From: Holosporaceae bacterium
GTDB taxonomy: Bacteria > Pseudomonadota > Alphaproteobacteria > UBA3830
Length of the DNA stretch: 7,393 bases
Direction: 5' to 3'
Assembly: GCA_031265715.1 (NCBI GenBank)
Contig: JAISCG010000121.1
Coordinates: forward strand, 1-7,393
Numbering within the stretch: position 1 is the stretch's first letter; each line of letters opens with the position of its first letter. The notes below the pieces were generated by a model. That model searched no databases, was not told the origin of the DNA, and worked only from the letters and a program-made list of their open reading frames with translations. Of the stretch, positions 1 through 6,891 are shown one piece after another. The translations under genes were made by a program, and so were the position numbers.

Positions 1-1313
1 GGAATACCGTTTTCATCCAGACACAGTCCCACCACCGCGGCGCCGTATTTTTTAGCCAGCGGCAGTATGGATTGCAAAGATTGTTCTTTGCCGTTTACCG
101 AATTTATCAACGGCTTACCGGCAACGATGCGAAGACCGGCTTCCAGCGTTTTCGGATCCGTCGAATCGATTTGCAGAGGCGTATCCACCACCGATTGCAG
201 ACGACTCACCACCGTGCGCATCATGGTCACTTCGTCGATGCCCGGAAATCCCACGTTTACGTCCAGTATTTTCGCTCCGGATTCCGTCTGACAAATTCCC
301 TGATTCAGGATGTAATCCATGTTGTTATCCAGGAGAGCCTGTTGAAGCGCTTTTTTGCCCGTGGGATTTATTCCCTCGCCGATTATGGACGGTCGGTTGA
401 TTATGACGCTGTTTCCGGCGGAACAAACGGCGGAAAACGAAAGCTTTTCCCGGGAAACCGGTTTTCTGGCTTTCAGCATCGCGGCAACTTCTTTTATGTA
501 CTCCGGAGAAGTACCGCAGCAACCTCCGAATATTGTTACGCCCCGATCCGCCATCGGGATCAGTTGTTGAGCATAGTCGACCGCTGATAAATCATAGCCG
601 CTGCTGTCTAAATTCGGAAGCCCGGCATTGGCTTTAACAATGAGCGGCAAATTTGTATGACGCAGAACTTTATCCAGTATCGGAATCAGATCTCGGGGCC
701 CCATTGAGCAATTCAATCCCAGTGCCGTCACTCCGAGTCCCTCAAACGTAATCGCCATGGAGGCCGGATCGCATCCCACGAAGGTGCGCCCGTTTTCCTC
801 GTAGCTCATGGTGATAAAAACGGGTAAATCGGTATGCTCCTTGGCCGCAAGGACAGCTGCTTTTGCCTCCAATAAATCGGTCATCGTTTCGATTATAATC
901 AGATCGACGCCGGCGTTTTTTCCGGCCAGAACCTGCTCCCGGAAAAGATGATAGGCCTCGTCGAACGAGAGGCAACCGTTGGGCTGCAACAGCGCTCCTA
1001 TGGGACCGACGTCCAGAGCAACCTGCACGTCACGTTTTCCTATCGCACGTCGTGCTGTTTTTACGGCGGCGTCTATGATTTCTTTCGGAGAAAATCCCGT
1101 GGCGGATAATTTATATCCGTTGGCTCCGAAAGTATTGGTATAGATAATTTGGGATCCTGCTTCGATGTACTGAGCGTGAATATCCTCAATGATTTCCGGA
1201 CTTTCCATATTCAGCACTTCCGGACAGGTTCCCGGAGGAATGCCGATTTTTTGCAGCATGGTTCCCATGCCTCCGTCCAGCAGAGTAAATTTTTCCGACA
1301 GATTGTTTATCAT
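1..1313 (-). CDS. metH: Cobalamin-dependent methionine synthase, N-terminal part (runs off left edge)
   Basis: Transfers a methyl group from 5-methyltetrahydrofolate, via cobalamin, to homocysteine to make methionine in the cytoplasm. The window holds the first 437 codons in one uninterrupted frame; the 3' part lies beyond position 1. The N-terminus reads LDGGMGTML, the usual opening of the homocysteine S-methyltransferase domain (about residues 1-295). The three expected zinc-binding cysteines are present: Cys202 in GLNCSMG and Cys265/Cys266 in GGCCGT. From about residue 308 a pterin-binding domain begins (GEGINPTGKK, then ILDVNVGFPGIDE and LQIDS); many homologues have GER rather than GEG here. 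The start is ATG at 1313-1311, with a strong GGGAGG Shine-Dalgarno at 1318-1323, and it overlaps the upstream stop as ATGA, implying translational coupling. The cobalamin-binding domain cannot be seen. Reactivation is supplied by the separate upstream protein. The sequence style resembles Firmicutes and Thermotoga-type MetH. Function is confident; full domain content is unknown. Confidence 0.95.
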   Translation of the reverse strand, partial: MINNLSEKFTLLDGGMGTMLQKIGIPPGTCPEVLNMESPEIIEDIHAQYIEAGSQIIYTNTFGANGYKLSATGFSPKEIIDAAVKTARRAIGKRDVQVALDVGPIGALLQPNGCLSFDEAYHLFREQVLAGKNAGVDLIIIETMTDLLEAKAAVLAAKEHTDLPVFITMSYEENGRTFVGCDPASMAITFEGLGVTALGLNCSMGPRDLIPILDKVLRHTNLPLIVKANAGLPNLDSSGYDLSAVDYAQQLIPMADRGVTIFGGCCGTSPEYIKEVAAMLKARKPVSREKLSFSAVCSAGNSVIINRPSIIGEGINPTGKKALQQALLDNNMDYILNQGICQTESGAKILDVNVGFPGIDEVTMMRTVVSRLQSVVDTPLQIDSTDPKTLEAGLRIVAGKPLINSVNGKEQSLQSILPLAKKYGAAVVGLCLDENGI

Positions 1314-2041
1314 GAAGCCTCCCTTCGTCTGAAATGACATTTTCCGCGCATTTCACATACGTTACATGAAACGGGCTCGATTTTCCGGTGAAAATCACTT
1401 ACTCCGATCACGGCCGTGACCGATTTTGTCGGCGTAAGCAGAAAATTCCGGGTGACGCTGAGGCCGATTTTTCGACCGGCATCCAGCAAAGAAAGTAATT
1501 GGGGCTGAGACGACAGTTGCAGATTTCCGTATCCCGGACTGTGGCGACGGGTCAGATATTTGTTTTTGTCGGCGTAGGCTATCGTCAGATCGTCCTGTAT
1601 ACTGTCGCACACCGATTCAATGAAGGCCGTGGCACAGCTGTCCAGCACCAGCGCATAGACCATGCTTTGGATTTGAGTGCGGTTCAGCAGTCGATCAACC
1701 GAGATTCCCAGCGTGGCGCCCATTAAAATAATTCCGCTGCATCGGTGCAGCGACGTGCAGGTTTTTTCCGAATCGGATCCGAGAGGGGGGAAATCTATCG
1801 AATTCTCCGGAAAAAAGCAGCGGCATATGGCGCCGGGCTCGGCGGCGGTGCAAATTTCATCCATACCTTTTTGAATCAAAAGATCTATTTCCGGCGTTAC
1901 GTCGGAACTGCTCCCGTAGCCGAGATAACGAACGACCTCCAAACGCAATTCATCACTCGGTTTCAGAAGAATATTCTTGCACAACTTTTCTTCCCGGAGC
2001 GTTTTTTTCAGCGATTTTCCCAAAATTTCGCTAAACAACAT
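1310..2041 (-). CDS. Free-standing methionine synthase reactivation (AdoMet-binding) domain protein
   Basis: This 243-residue protein matches the vitamin B12-dependent methionine synthase activation domain, which in E. coli MetH is the C-terminal module that uses AdoMet and reduced flavodoxin to re-methylate oxidised cob(II)alamin. Diagnostic motifs are RHSPGYG at residues 166-172, which in the family contacts AdoMet, followed by a QPQLLSLLDAGRKIG helix and LTPTKSVTAVIG at 202-213. The C-terminus carries Cys226, Cys229 and Cys235 in a CNVC-x5-C pattern seen in stand-alone versions from anaerobic Firmicutes; a metal or redox role is inferred only. The gene starts 2 bases after the metF stop and overlaps metH by 4 bases. 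The Shine-Dalgarno is weak (GAGAAG within the end of metF), so translation probably depends on ribosomes leaving metF. The likely partner is the metH product encoded next to it. Confidence 0.9.
   Translation of the reverse strand: MLFSEILGKSLKKTLREEKLCKNILLKPSDELRLEVVRYLGYGSSSDVTPEIDLLIQKGMDEICTAAEPGAICRCFFPENSIDFPPLGSDSEKTCTSLHRCSGIILMGATLGISVDRLLNRTQIQSMVYALVLDSCATAFIESVCDSIQDDLTIAYADKNKYLTRRHSPGYGNLQLSSQPQLLSLLDAGRKIGLSVTRNFLLTPTKSVTAVIGVSDFHRKIEPVSCNVCEMRGKCHFRRREAS
1318..1323 (-). promoter_or_regulatory. Strong Shine-Dalgarno for metH inside the upstream gene
   Basis: On the minus strand GGGAGG stands 4 bases before the metH ATG and lies within the last codons of the reactivase gene. 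With the ATGA stop/start overlap it fixes the metH start and points to coupled but independently boosted translation of metH. Confidence 0.75.
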
Positions 2042-2043
2042 GG

Positions 2044-2928
2044 TTATGATAGCTTCTCGTTAACTTTTCCGAGCAGACCTTCAATATTTCGAGTGATTTT
2101 TTCGGCCACATCCGGATTATTCATGGTGTACAGATGTATACCCCGAACATCGGCGGAAATCAAATCCGTTATTTGCTCCACGGCGTAGATAACACCGGCT
2201 TCAAAAAGCGCTTCGGGAGAATCTTTGAAGCGATCAAACATTCTGGAAAATTTGAACGGCAAGGTAGCTCCGCAGAGCGACACAATCTTTTCTATCACAT
2301 GCTTACTGACCACCGGCATAATACCGGCTTCAACGGGAACATCGACGCCGGCGGCATGCAATTTATCCCTGAACCTATAAAAAAGTTCATTATCAAAAAA
2401 CAACTGTGACATCAAATGGCCGGCGCCGGCTTCCACCTTTTCTTTTAAATGACGGATGTCTTCTTCTGGATTGGCGGACTCCGGATGCCCCTCCGGATGG
2501 CAAGCGGCAGCTATATAAAAACCTCCCTTCTGCCGAAGACAGGATATAAGATCGCTTGCGTAGGTAAAATCGGTCGCGTTAACGCCGTCTACACGATCTC
2601 CCCGCAGCGCCAACACATTGTCTACGTGATTTTCCCTCAAAAGAGTAACGGTTTCCTCAAAATTACGCCGGGAAGAATTGACGCACGTTAAATGAGCCAG
2701 TGACTCAATTCCGTGCTCTTTCTTTATATGTCCGGCAATTTTTATCGTGAGATCATTTCCGACGGAACAACCTCCGGCGCCGCAGGTTACGCTTATAAAG
2801 TCGGGACGCATTCGTTGCAGACGAGAAATCGTCCGATAAAGGGAATCAACATCGGAACTTTTTTTTGGAGGAAATATCTCATAGGAAAGCACACACTTTT
2901 TTTTCTGAAATAACTCGGACAGATGCAT
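2044..2928 (-). CDS. metF: 5,10-methylenetetrahydrofolate reductase
   Basis: A flavin-dependent TIM-barrel enzyme that reduces 5,10-methylene-THF to 5-methyl-THF, the methyl donor for MetH. The 294-residue product has the normal length of bacterial MetF. Motifs in order: SYEIFPP at residues 15-21 with the catalytic-type Glu17, SVTCGAGG (46-53), LAHLTC (78-82), LALRGD (106-111) with Asp111 matching E. coli Asp120 near the flavin, AACHPEGHPE (141-150), SQLFFD (174-179) and AGIMPV (201-206). The chosen start is ATG 2928-2926 because GGAG lies 8 bases upstream and the known family core begins shortly after. The frame stays open upstream to an ATG at 3012 (28 more residues), but that start has no good ribosome site. 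It is the first gene of the metF-reactivase-metH operon and ends 2 bases before the next gene. Confidence 0.95.
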   Translation of the reverse strand: MHLSELFQKKKCVLSYEIFPPKKSSDVDSLYRTISRLQRMRPDFISVTCGAGGCSVGNDLTIKIAGHIKKEHGIESLAHLTCVNSSRRNFEETVTLLRENHVDNVLALRGDRVDGVNATDFTYASDLISCLRQKGGFYIAAACHPEGHPESANPEEDIRHLKEKVEAGAGHLMSQLFFDNELFYRFRDKLHAAGVDVPVEAGIMPVVSKHVIEKIVSLCGATLPFKFSRMFDRFKDSPEALFEAGVIYAVEQITDLISADVRGIHLYTMNNPDVAEKITRNIEGLLGKVNEKLS

Positions 2929-3012
2929 AACAAATACTCCGTGACCTTTGATCGGAAACAACATTTTTCCTTCTACGGGAAGAATATCAATTTTAAAAAA
3001 AGCAGTCAACAT

Positions 3013-3160
3013 GTTGCATATCTGTTTTTAAATACTCGATTGCAAAAAATGTTTACATTATCGAATTGCGTTCGTCAACAGTGACTAAATCTGTTAAAAA
3101 AACGCTTGATAAAATAGTGTTATTTGTATGTCATAATTCTTGTCAATAATGGGAAATAAA
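3013..3160. promoter_or_regulatory. Divergent intergenic region between the met operon and the secreted-protein genes
   Basis: An AT-rich stretch separates two divergent units. On the minus strand a perfect -35 hexamer TTGACA (3146-3141) is followed 17 bases later by a poor -10 (ATAACA), a possible metF promoter. A second minus-strand candidate is TTGACG at 3079-3074. On the plus strand TTGATA (3106-3111) and CATAAT (3132-3137) are separated by 20 bases, longer than ideal. A small dyad GTCA-ACAG-TGAC lies at 3074-3085. No hairpin-rich leader resembling a SAM or cobalamin riboswitch was found before metF. The presence of promoters somewhere here is likely; the exact boxes are uncertain. Confidence 0.35.
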
Positions 3161-3322
3161 ATGATGAAAAAATTAATATTTTTGTGCGGAATGTTGGGGA
3201 TGAGTTTTCCGGACGTCCTTTGTATGAAACCCAAGCCGATCGACGGGCAAAATCATGTGGTGTTTGCTTCGTCCGACGATCCTCGTATTTTTAATAAGAC
3301 TAATTATAGTCCTGCTGTTTGA
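3161..3322 (+). CDS. Small protein with signal-like N-terminus, unknown function
   Basis: A 53-residue protein that I do not recognise. The N-terminus (MMKKLIFLCGMLGMSF...) has the lysines and hydrophobic stretch of a Sec signal peptide, ending near residue 20 at VLC. The remaining 30 or so residues (starting MKPKPIDG) are polar and without repeats, so a mature product would be only about 30 residues. The ATG at 3161 is preferred because GGGA lies 6 bases upstream, whereas the in-frame ATG at 3149 and TTG at 3140 have no ribosome site. The bases around this start (GGGAAATAAAATG followed by A-rich lysine codons) resemble those of the large downstream gene, 75 bases away on the same strand. It could be a lineage-specific secreted peptide, the remnant of a larger secreted protein, or a chance ORF with a signal-like start. 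Confidence 0.5.
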   Translation: MMKKLIFLCGMLGMSFPDVLCMKPKPIDGQNHVVFASSDDPRIFNKTNYSPAV

Positions 3323-3333
3323 TGAGAAAATAA

Positions 3334-3362
3334 TTGCAAAGTAACATTTTATTAACTAATAT
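3334..3362 (+). promoter_or_regulatory. Candidate promoter of the ankyrin/metalloprotease gene
   Basis: TTGCAA (3334-3339) and TAATAT (3357-3362) are spaced by 17 bases, each matching four of six sigma-70 consensus positions. The surrounding sequence is very AT-rich, and overlapping alternatives such as TATATT (3360-3365) exist, so the exact -10 is unsure. The gene could also be read through from the small upstream gene, since no terminator is visible between them. Confidence 0.3.
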
Positions 3363-3397
3363 ATTATATACTTAGAATATAATTTATGGAGGATAAA

Positions 3398-6300
3398 ATG
3401 AAAAAGAATTTTTTATATGTGGCTTCGATGCTGGCGCTGATATGTTTTGCTTCTAAAGCAGTCGAAGAAGGCGCTGCTACAAAATTAAAGAGGACGACCT
3501 CTTCCATTGATCTCGGCGACTTTTATAAAGGCAAGAAAGCTGTTGGGGACATCGGCGAAAAGCTTGTAAAGTTTATGCAAAAAAATCCCCAAGCAACGAT
3601 TCCTCTTCGTGAAGTATTCGGAAATACGAACGAAGTGTCTGTGATGAACGAGTTATTCGATTTAGCCCAAAATATCGGATATGAAGAACGGAAAGTAAAA
3701 AGAGGAGAGGGGGAGAAAGAAGAAACATACTATGCTGTAGATATTTCCTACCCGGCCATTAAAAGATTCGCCAGCTCACTGGTGGGAAATAGCGAGTCAA
3801 CATTAAAATCTATATTAGAAAAATACGGGGAAATTTCACACGTAGCCGGTGATAAAACCAAAACAGATATTTCCGGTGACCGATTGAATGCGTTTGTAGA
3901 ACATGCCATGTTGTTCTTTGATTTAAGCAAACTGGAGAACTCCGATGATCGAAATAAAGTAAGAGAATGGATGAAAACCGTTGCCGCTAATTACAGCGGT
4001 TTTCAACGAATCATGTTAATGATGATGAGTCTATGCCTTGATTTCCGCAAAGGTGTGATTGTTGAAACTCCTCTAAAGATAAAAATAGAGAAAACAATGG
4101 GGTTTTCTTGTTTTTTCTGCGAAACTATAGGAATAGATAAAAATTGTTTTTCTGAAAATCAGCGCTTGGCGCCCTACGCGCTTATTCATGAGGGTGGTCA
4201 TGCTATTCATCATCACATATTTGGAAAATCTTTTTATAACGACGCGATTCCATTTTTTGTCAGCAGTGTGTCTTCCTCAGACGCTCTTCTTGATAAGTTT
4301 TTCCCCATGTTAAAAAGTGATAATTTTCCGGAAAAAAAAGAAGTCCTCGATAACATAGAAAAAGTTGTAGAGGCCGAAGGAATTTCCAAGAAACTTTCAG
4401 AGGCAATAAGCAGCGGAAAAAAGATTGAAGAGCTTGATTCGAGAGAACAAACAATATTGAATATATTTTATGTAATTATTGGGCAGGGGTTCGGATCAAT
4501 TGTTTTTGGCGACGGTTGGGAAGATAAAACCATTGCCGACCTGTTGACTCAGCAAAATATTGCACTGGCTCTCTATATGAGGACGTTGATGTTTTCTACG
4601 TTTAAAGACGGGTACTGGACGGAAGATCAAGATCCTGATCTAAAATCAATTGATAACTTGAAAAACAATTGGCTGAGTCTTGAGGAGATATTGACAATGT
4701 TCGGGATAATTCCTTTTTATCTTAATGATAAATTAATTATCCTGGAAGACAGGCAGAATGAGCAAATATTTCACTTAAGAAACACTCAGGATGGAGAAGT
4801 AAAGAAAGTATACAGAACGCATGCCCTACATCCCCCCATTGACAAAATGGATGAATTGTTATCGAAAATTCTTGGTGTAGAAAAAGGAATTTTTTTTAAT
4901 TGCAATATCGAGCGTGATAAATTGATACTTCCATCAAACCCGGTGTATTCTGAGGAAGACAATCTTCCTTCTTCGGAGCTTTTTTTCAAAAATTCCAAAA
5001 ATCCCATGCTTACGAATGCTCTATATAGCGGGATAACTCAGGGAAATAATGCATTTGTAAAAAAATTATTAACCAAAATTACTGCAGAAGAAATAAGTAA
5101 ACCGAACGCGGACGGAAAAACTCTACTGGGCGCTGCCATCGAGGCTAATAATACAGAAATAGTAGACATTCTACTGAACATCGCTGCCGGAAAAGGCTAT
5201 TCGGAGGACATAGTGAAACTTCTCTTAAATGAAGGAGCAAGTACGAATCTTAAAGATTCGCAGGAAGAATATCCGCTGCATCTTGCTGTTAAAGCTCGTA
5301 ATTTGAACATAGTAAGATCCCTCCTGAGTTTTAGAAATGCTTTGTGCAAAAGAGAAGGATGGCTGAGGGCAGATCCGAGGTCTTTACGCTTAGATCCGAA
5401 TGTTAAAAATTCTCAGGGAGAAACTCCGTTACTCATTGCTGTTAAGGAAAAACAAGTCGAAATAGTAGTATGTCTCATGAGAAATGGAGCAGATTTTAGC
5501 ATTCAAGATCAGGAAAGAAACACTCCGCTGTATATTGCTGTCGAAAGTGGAAATACGGAAATGGTAAGGTCGCTTTTGATATATGTCAAAAGAGATCGCC
5601 TAAGCAAGGGTTGTAACATTAAAAATTCCTCTGGAAAAACTCCCTTACACATTGCCGTTAAGAAAAATCAAGTCGAAATAGTAAAGTGTCTCATGAATCA
5701 TGAAGCAAATTTGAACATTCAAGATCAGGAAGGAAACACTCCACTGCACATTGCTGTCGAAAGTGGAAATACGGGAATGGTACAGTTGCTTTCGAGCTAT
5801 AGCGAAGGCAAAATAGATTGCCTGAGTAGGGGGTTTAACATTAAAAATTCCTCTGGAGAAATTCCGCTGCATATGGCCATCAGAAACGGCCGCTTGGACA
5901 TGGTGGAACTTCTCCTTAGAGACAGTCGTAGTCGTAACATTAGAAATTCTTCTGGAGATACTCCGCTGCATATTGCTGTCAATCTGGGGAATACGGAAAT
6001 GGTGAAGTTATTTTTAGGAGTCGAAATGAGTCCGAACATTAAAAATTCCTCTGGAGATGCTCCGCTGCATATTGCTGCCCGTATGGGAAATAAGGCACTA
6101 GTAGAAGCGATTTTAGACAAACCGATAGTGTCACCAATGTTTAGTATAAAAGTAGAACCGAACATTCAAAACTCTCAAAAAGAAACTCCGCTGCACATTG
6201 CTGTTAGAGGCGGTCATATGAACATTGTGGATCTTCTCTTGGAGAGAGGTGCAGTGGACTATCCAAATTCTTTCGGACAAACTCCGCTGCATGTTGTCGC

Positions 6301-6700
6301 CTACAAACCGGTTTTTACCGATGCTGATGAAGCAGTGGTGAGGTCGCTTTTAGCTGACAGAAGAATAAATCTGAATGCCGAAGATAATCTCAAAAATACT
6401 CCGCTGCACTATGCCGCTTTGTATAATAACAGATTATTGACTCAATTGCTTTTGGATAAGGGGGCAAATCCGAATGCCCAAAACAGGGAAGGAGATACTC
6501 CCCTACACTGTGCCGTTCAAGCTGCGAACAACGGAGCCGGAGAAGTGGTTCAATTGCTCTTGAATAAAAAAGCAAATCCTCATATTGGAAATTCTAAAAA
6601 AGAAACTCCGCGAGATGTTGCTGTTAGTAGGAAAAATTCTGAGGATGTGATAAGGTTGCTCCCGGAATCGAATTCCCTTCGACGATTTATTGGAAAATAG
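3398..6700 (+). CDS. Secreted protein with HEGGH metalloprotease signature and C-terminal ankyrin repeats
   Basis: An 1100-residue protein of unknown name. Residues 1-21 form a Sec-type signal peptide (KK, hydrophobic core, likely cut after ASKA); no lipobox is seen. Residues 22-534 are a non-repeat region. It contains HEGGH at 264-268, followed by AIHHH, which matches the HExxH zinc-protease signature: two His ligands and catalytic Glu265. A CFFC pair (Cys238, Cys241) and Cys250 sit just before it. The third zinc ligand is not identifiable; Glu429/Glu430 in WLSLEEILTMFG are possible. Residues from about 535 to 1090 are ankyrin repeats, with the TPLHIAV core and a G at the loop, ending in a degenerate cap. 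The start at 3398 is chosen over the in-frame ATG at 3386 because GGAGG (3388-3392) lies 5 bases before it. I infer an exported effector-like protease, with the ankyrin array binding a partner, possibly from the host. Base composition is more AT-rich than the met operon. Catalytic activity is unproven. Confidence 0.85.
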   Translation: MKKNFLYVASMLALICFASKAVEEGAATKLKRTTSSIDLGDFYKGKKAVGDIGEKLVKFMQKNPQATIPLREVFGNTNEVSVMNELFDLAQNIGYEERKVKRGEGEKEETYYAVDISYPAIKRFASSLVGNSESTLKSILEKYGEISHVAGDKTKTDISGDRLNAFVEHAMLFFDLSKLENSDDRNKVREWMKTVAANYSGFQRIMLMMMSLCLDFRKGVIVETPLKIKIEKTMGFSCFFCETIGIDKNCFSENQRLAPYALIHEGGHAIHHHIFGKSFYNDAIPFFVSSVSSSDALLDKFFPMLKSDNFPEKKEVLDNIEKVVEAEGISKKLSEAISSGKKIEELDSREQTILNIFYVIIGQGFGSIVFGDGWEDKTIADLLTQQNIALALYMRTLMFSTFKDGYWTEDQDPDLKSIDNLKNNWLSLEEILTMFGIIPFYLNDKLIILEDRQNEQIFHLRNTQDGEVKKVYRTHALHPPIDKMDELLSKILGVEKGIFFNCNIERDKLILPSNPVYSEEDNLPSSELFFKNSKNPMLTNALYSGITQGNNAFVKKLLTKITAEEISKPNADGKTLLGAAIEANNTEIVDILLNIAAGKGYSEDIVKLLLNEGASTNLKDSQEEYPLHLAVKARNLNIVRSLLSFRNALCKREGWLRADPRSLRLDPNVKNSQGETPLLIAVKEKQVEIVVCLMRNGADFSIQDQERNTPLYIAVESGNTEMVRSLLIYVKRDRLSKGCNIKNSSGKTPLHIAVKKNQVEIVKCLMNHEANLNIQDQEGNTPLHIAVESGNTGMVQLLSSYSEGKIDCLSRGFNIKNSSGEIPLHMAIRNGRLDMVELLLRDSRSRNIRNSSGDTPLHIAVNLGNTEMVKLFLGVEMSPNIKNSSGDAPLHIAARMGNKALVEAILDKPIVSPMFSIKVEPNIQNSQKETPLHIAVRGGHMNIVDLLLERGAVDYPNSFGQTPLHVVAYKPVFTDADEAVVRSLLADRRINLNAEDNLKNTPLHYAALYNNRLLTQLLLDKGANPNAQNREGDTPLHCAVQAANNGAGEVVQLLLNKKANPHIGNSKKETPRDVAVSRKNSEDVIRLLPESNSLRRFIGK
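5000..6691 (+). repeat. Ankyrin repeat array within the secreted protein gene
   Basis: About 15 ankyrin-type repeats can be laid out. The first three, from residue 535, are divergent. From 5408 they are regular, with units beginning at 5408, about 5513, 5624, about 5729, 5846, 5945, 6044, 6170, 6266, 6383, 6482 and 6590. Unit length ranges from 32 to 42 residues because several carry loop insertions before the NIKNSSG-type linker. The consensus is N-S-S-G-x-T-P-L-H-I-A-V followed by a second helix x-M-V-x-L-L-L. The last unit (TPRDVAV) lacks the His, as in C-terminal caps. Such arrays act as protein-binding scaffolds. Confidence 0.9.
5408..5845 (+). repeat. Tandem duplication of a two-ankyrin block (72 and 74 codons)
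   Basis: Block A (5408-5623) and block B (5624-5845) each contain two ankyrin repeats in the same order, with the same linkers (NS.G, then IQDQE.NTPL) and the same long insertion in the second repeat. At DNA level 5500-5566 and 5716-5782 agree at 62 of 67 positions by hand count, far closer than other repeats in the array. This indicates a recent two-unit duplication. Confidence 0.85.
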
Positions 6701-6891
6701 CGGAATTTTAAGTGCCGTGTAGTTGATAAGAGCGCTCACTTTATCCGATACAGCAACGTAAGTCCCTGATTTTGAGGTTGTTTTTTTAATATAGCTATAC
6801 CTTATACCATTCTTCATTCTCGATTGTCGAAATGACGTTTGGTATAAGAACAGATGTGATCCCATAGGTTTGTTGATTTTTTAGTGCTTAA
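6701..6891. other. Intergenic stretch without a convincing gene
   Basis: No supported gene was seen on either strand. It holds a self-complementary GAGCGCTC (6730-6737) flanked by GATAA/TTATC arms, a run of seven T at 6781-6787 that follows only a weak stem, and the palindromic element at 6801-6848. Transcription of the ankyrin gene may end here, but no classic terminator stands out. Confidence 0.6.
6801..6848. repeat. Palindromic element with 9-bp perfect outer arms
   Basis: CTTATACCA (6801-6809) is exactly complementary to TGGTATAAG (6840-6848). Inside, CATT-c-TCGA pairs with TCGA-AATG around a TTG loop, with one bulged C, giving a 48-base imperfect hairpin with an internal loop between the arms. 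On the minus strand the core reads CGTCATTTCGACAATCGAG, similar in style to short dispersed intergenic palindromes seen in many bacterial genomes. It could be such a REP-like element or a terminator for either flank. The structure is clear, the identity is not. Confidence 0.6.

Noticed and set aside
72..587. 171-codon plus-strand ORF
   Set aside because: It is antisense to metH, whose frame is intact with conserved zinc and pterin motifs; the plus-strand translation has no recognisable domain.
3013..3160. SAM or cobalamin riboswitch before metF
   Set aside because: The leader is short and AT-rich; none of the conserved SAM-I, SAM-II or B12-box sequences could be recognised, and there is no expression-platform hairpin with a T run.
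5645..6165. Minus-strand ORFs across the ankyrin array
   Set aside because: Their repeated motif is the antisense image of the ankyrin repeats; they have no ribosome sites and overlap a clear coding frame.
5408..6691. CRISPR or DNA-level repeat array
   Set aside because: The periodicity is in codons of an intact protein with ankyrin consensus; there are no unique spacers between identical direct repeats.
6752..6787. Rho-independent terminator after the ankyrin gene
   Set aside because: Seven T residues follow, but the upstream pairing is only CAA/TTG and CCT/AGG with a large internal loop, too weak to call.
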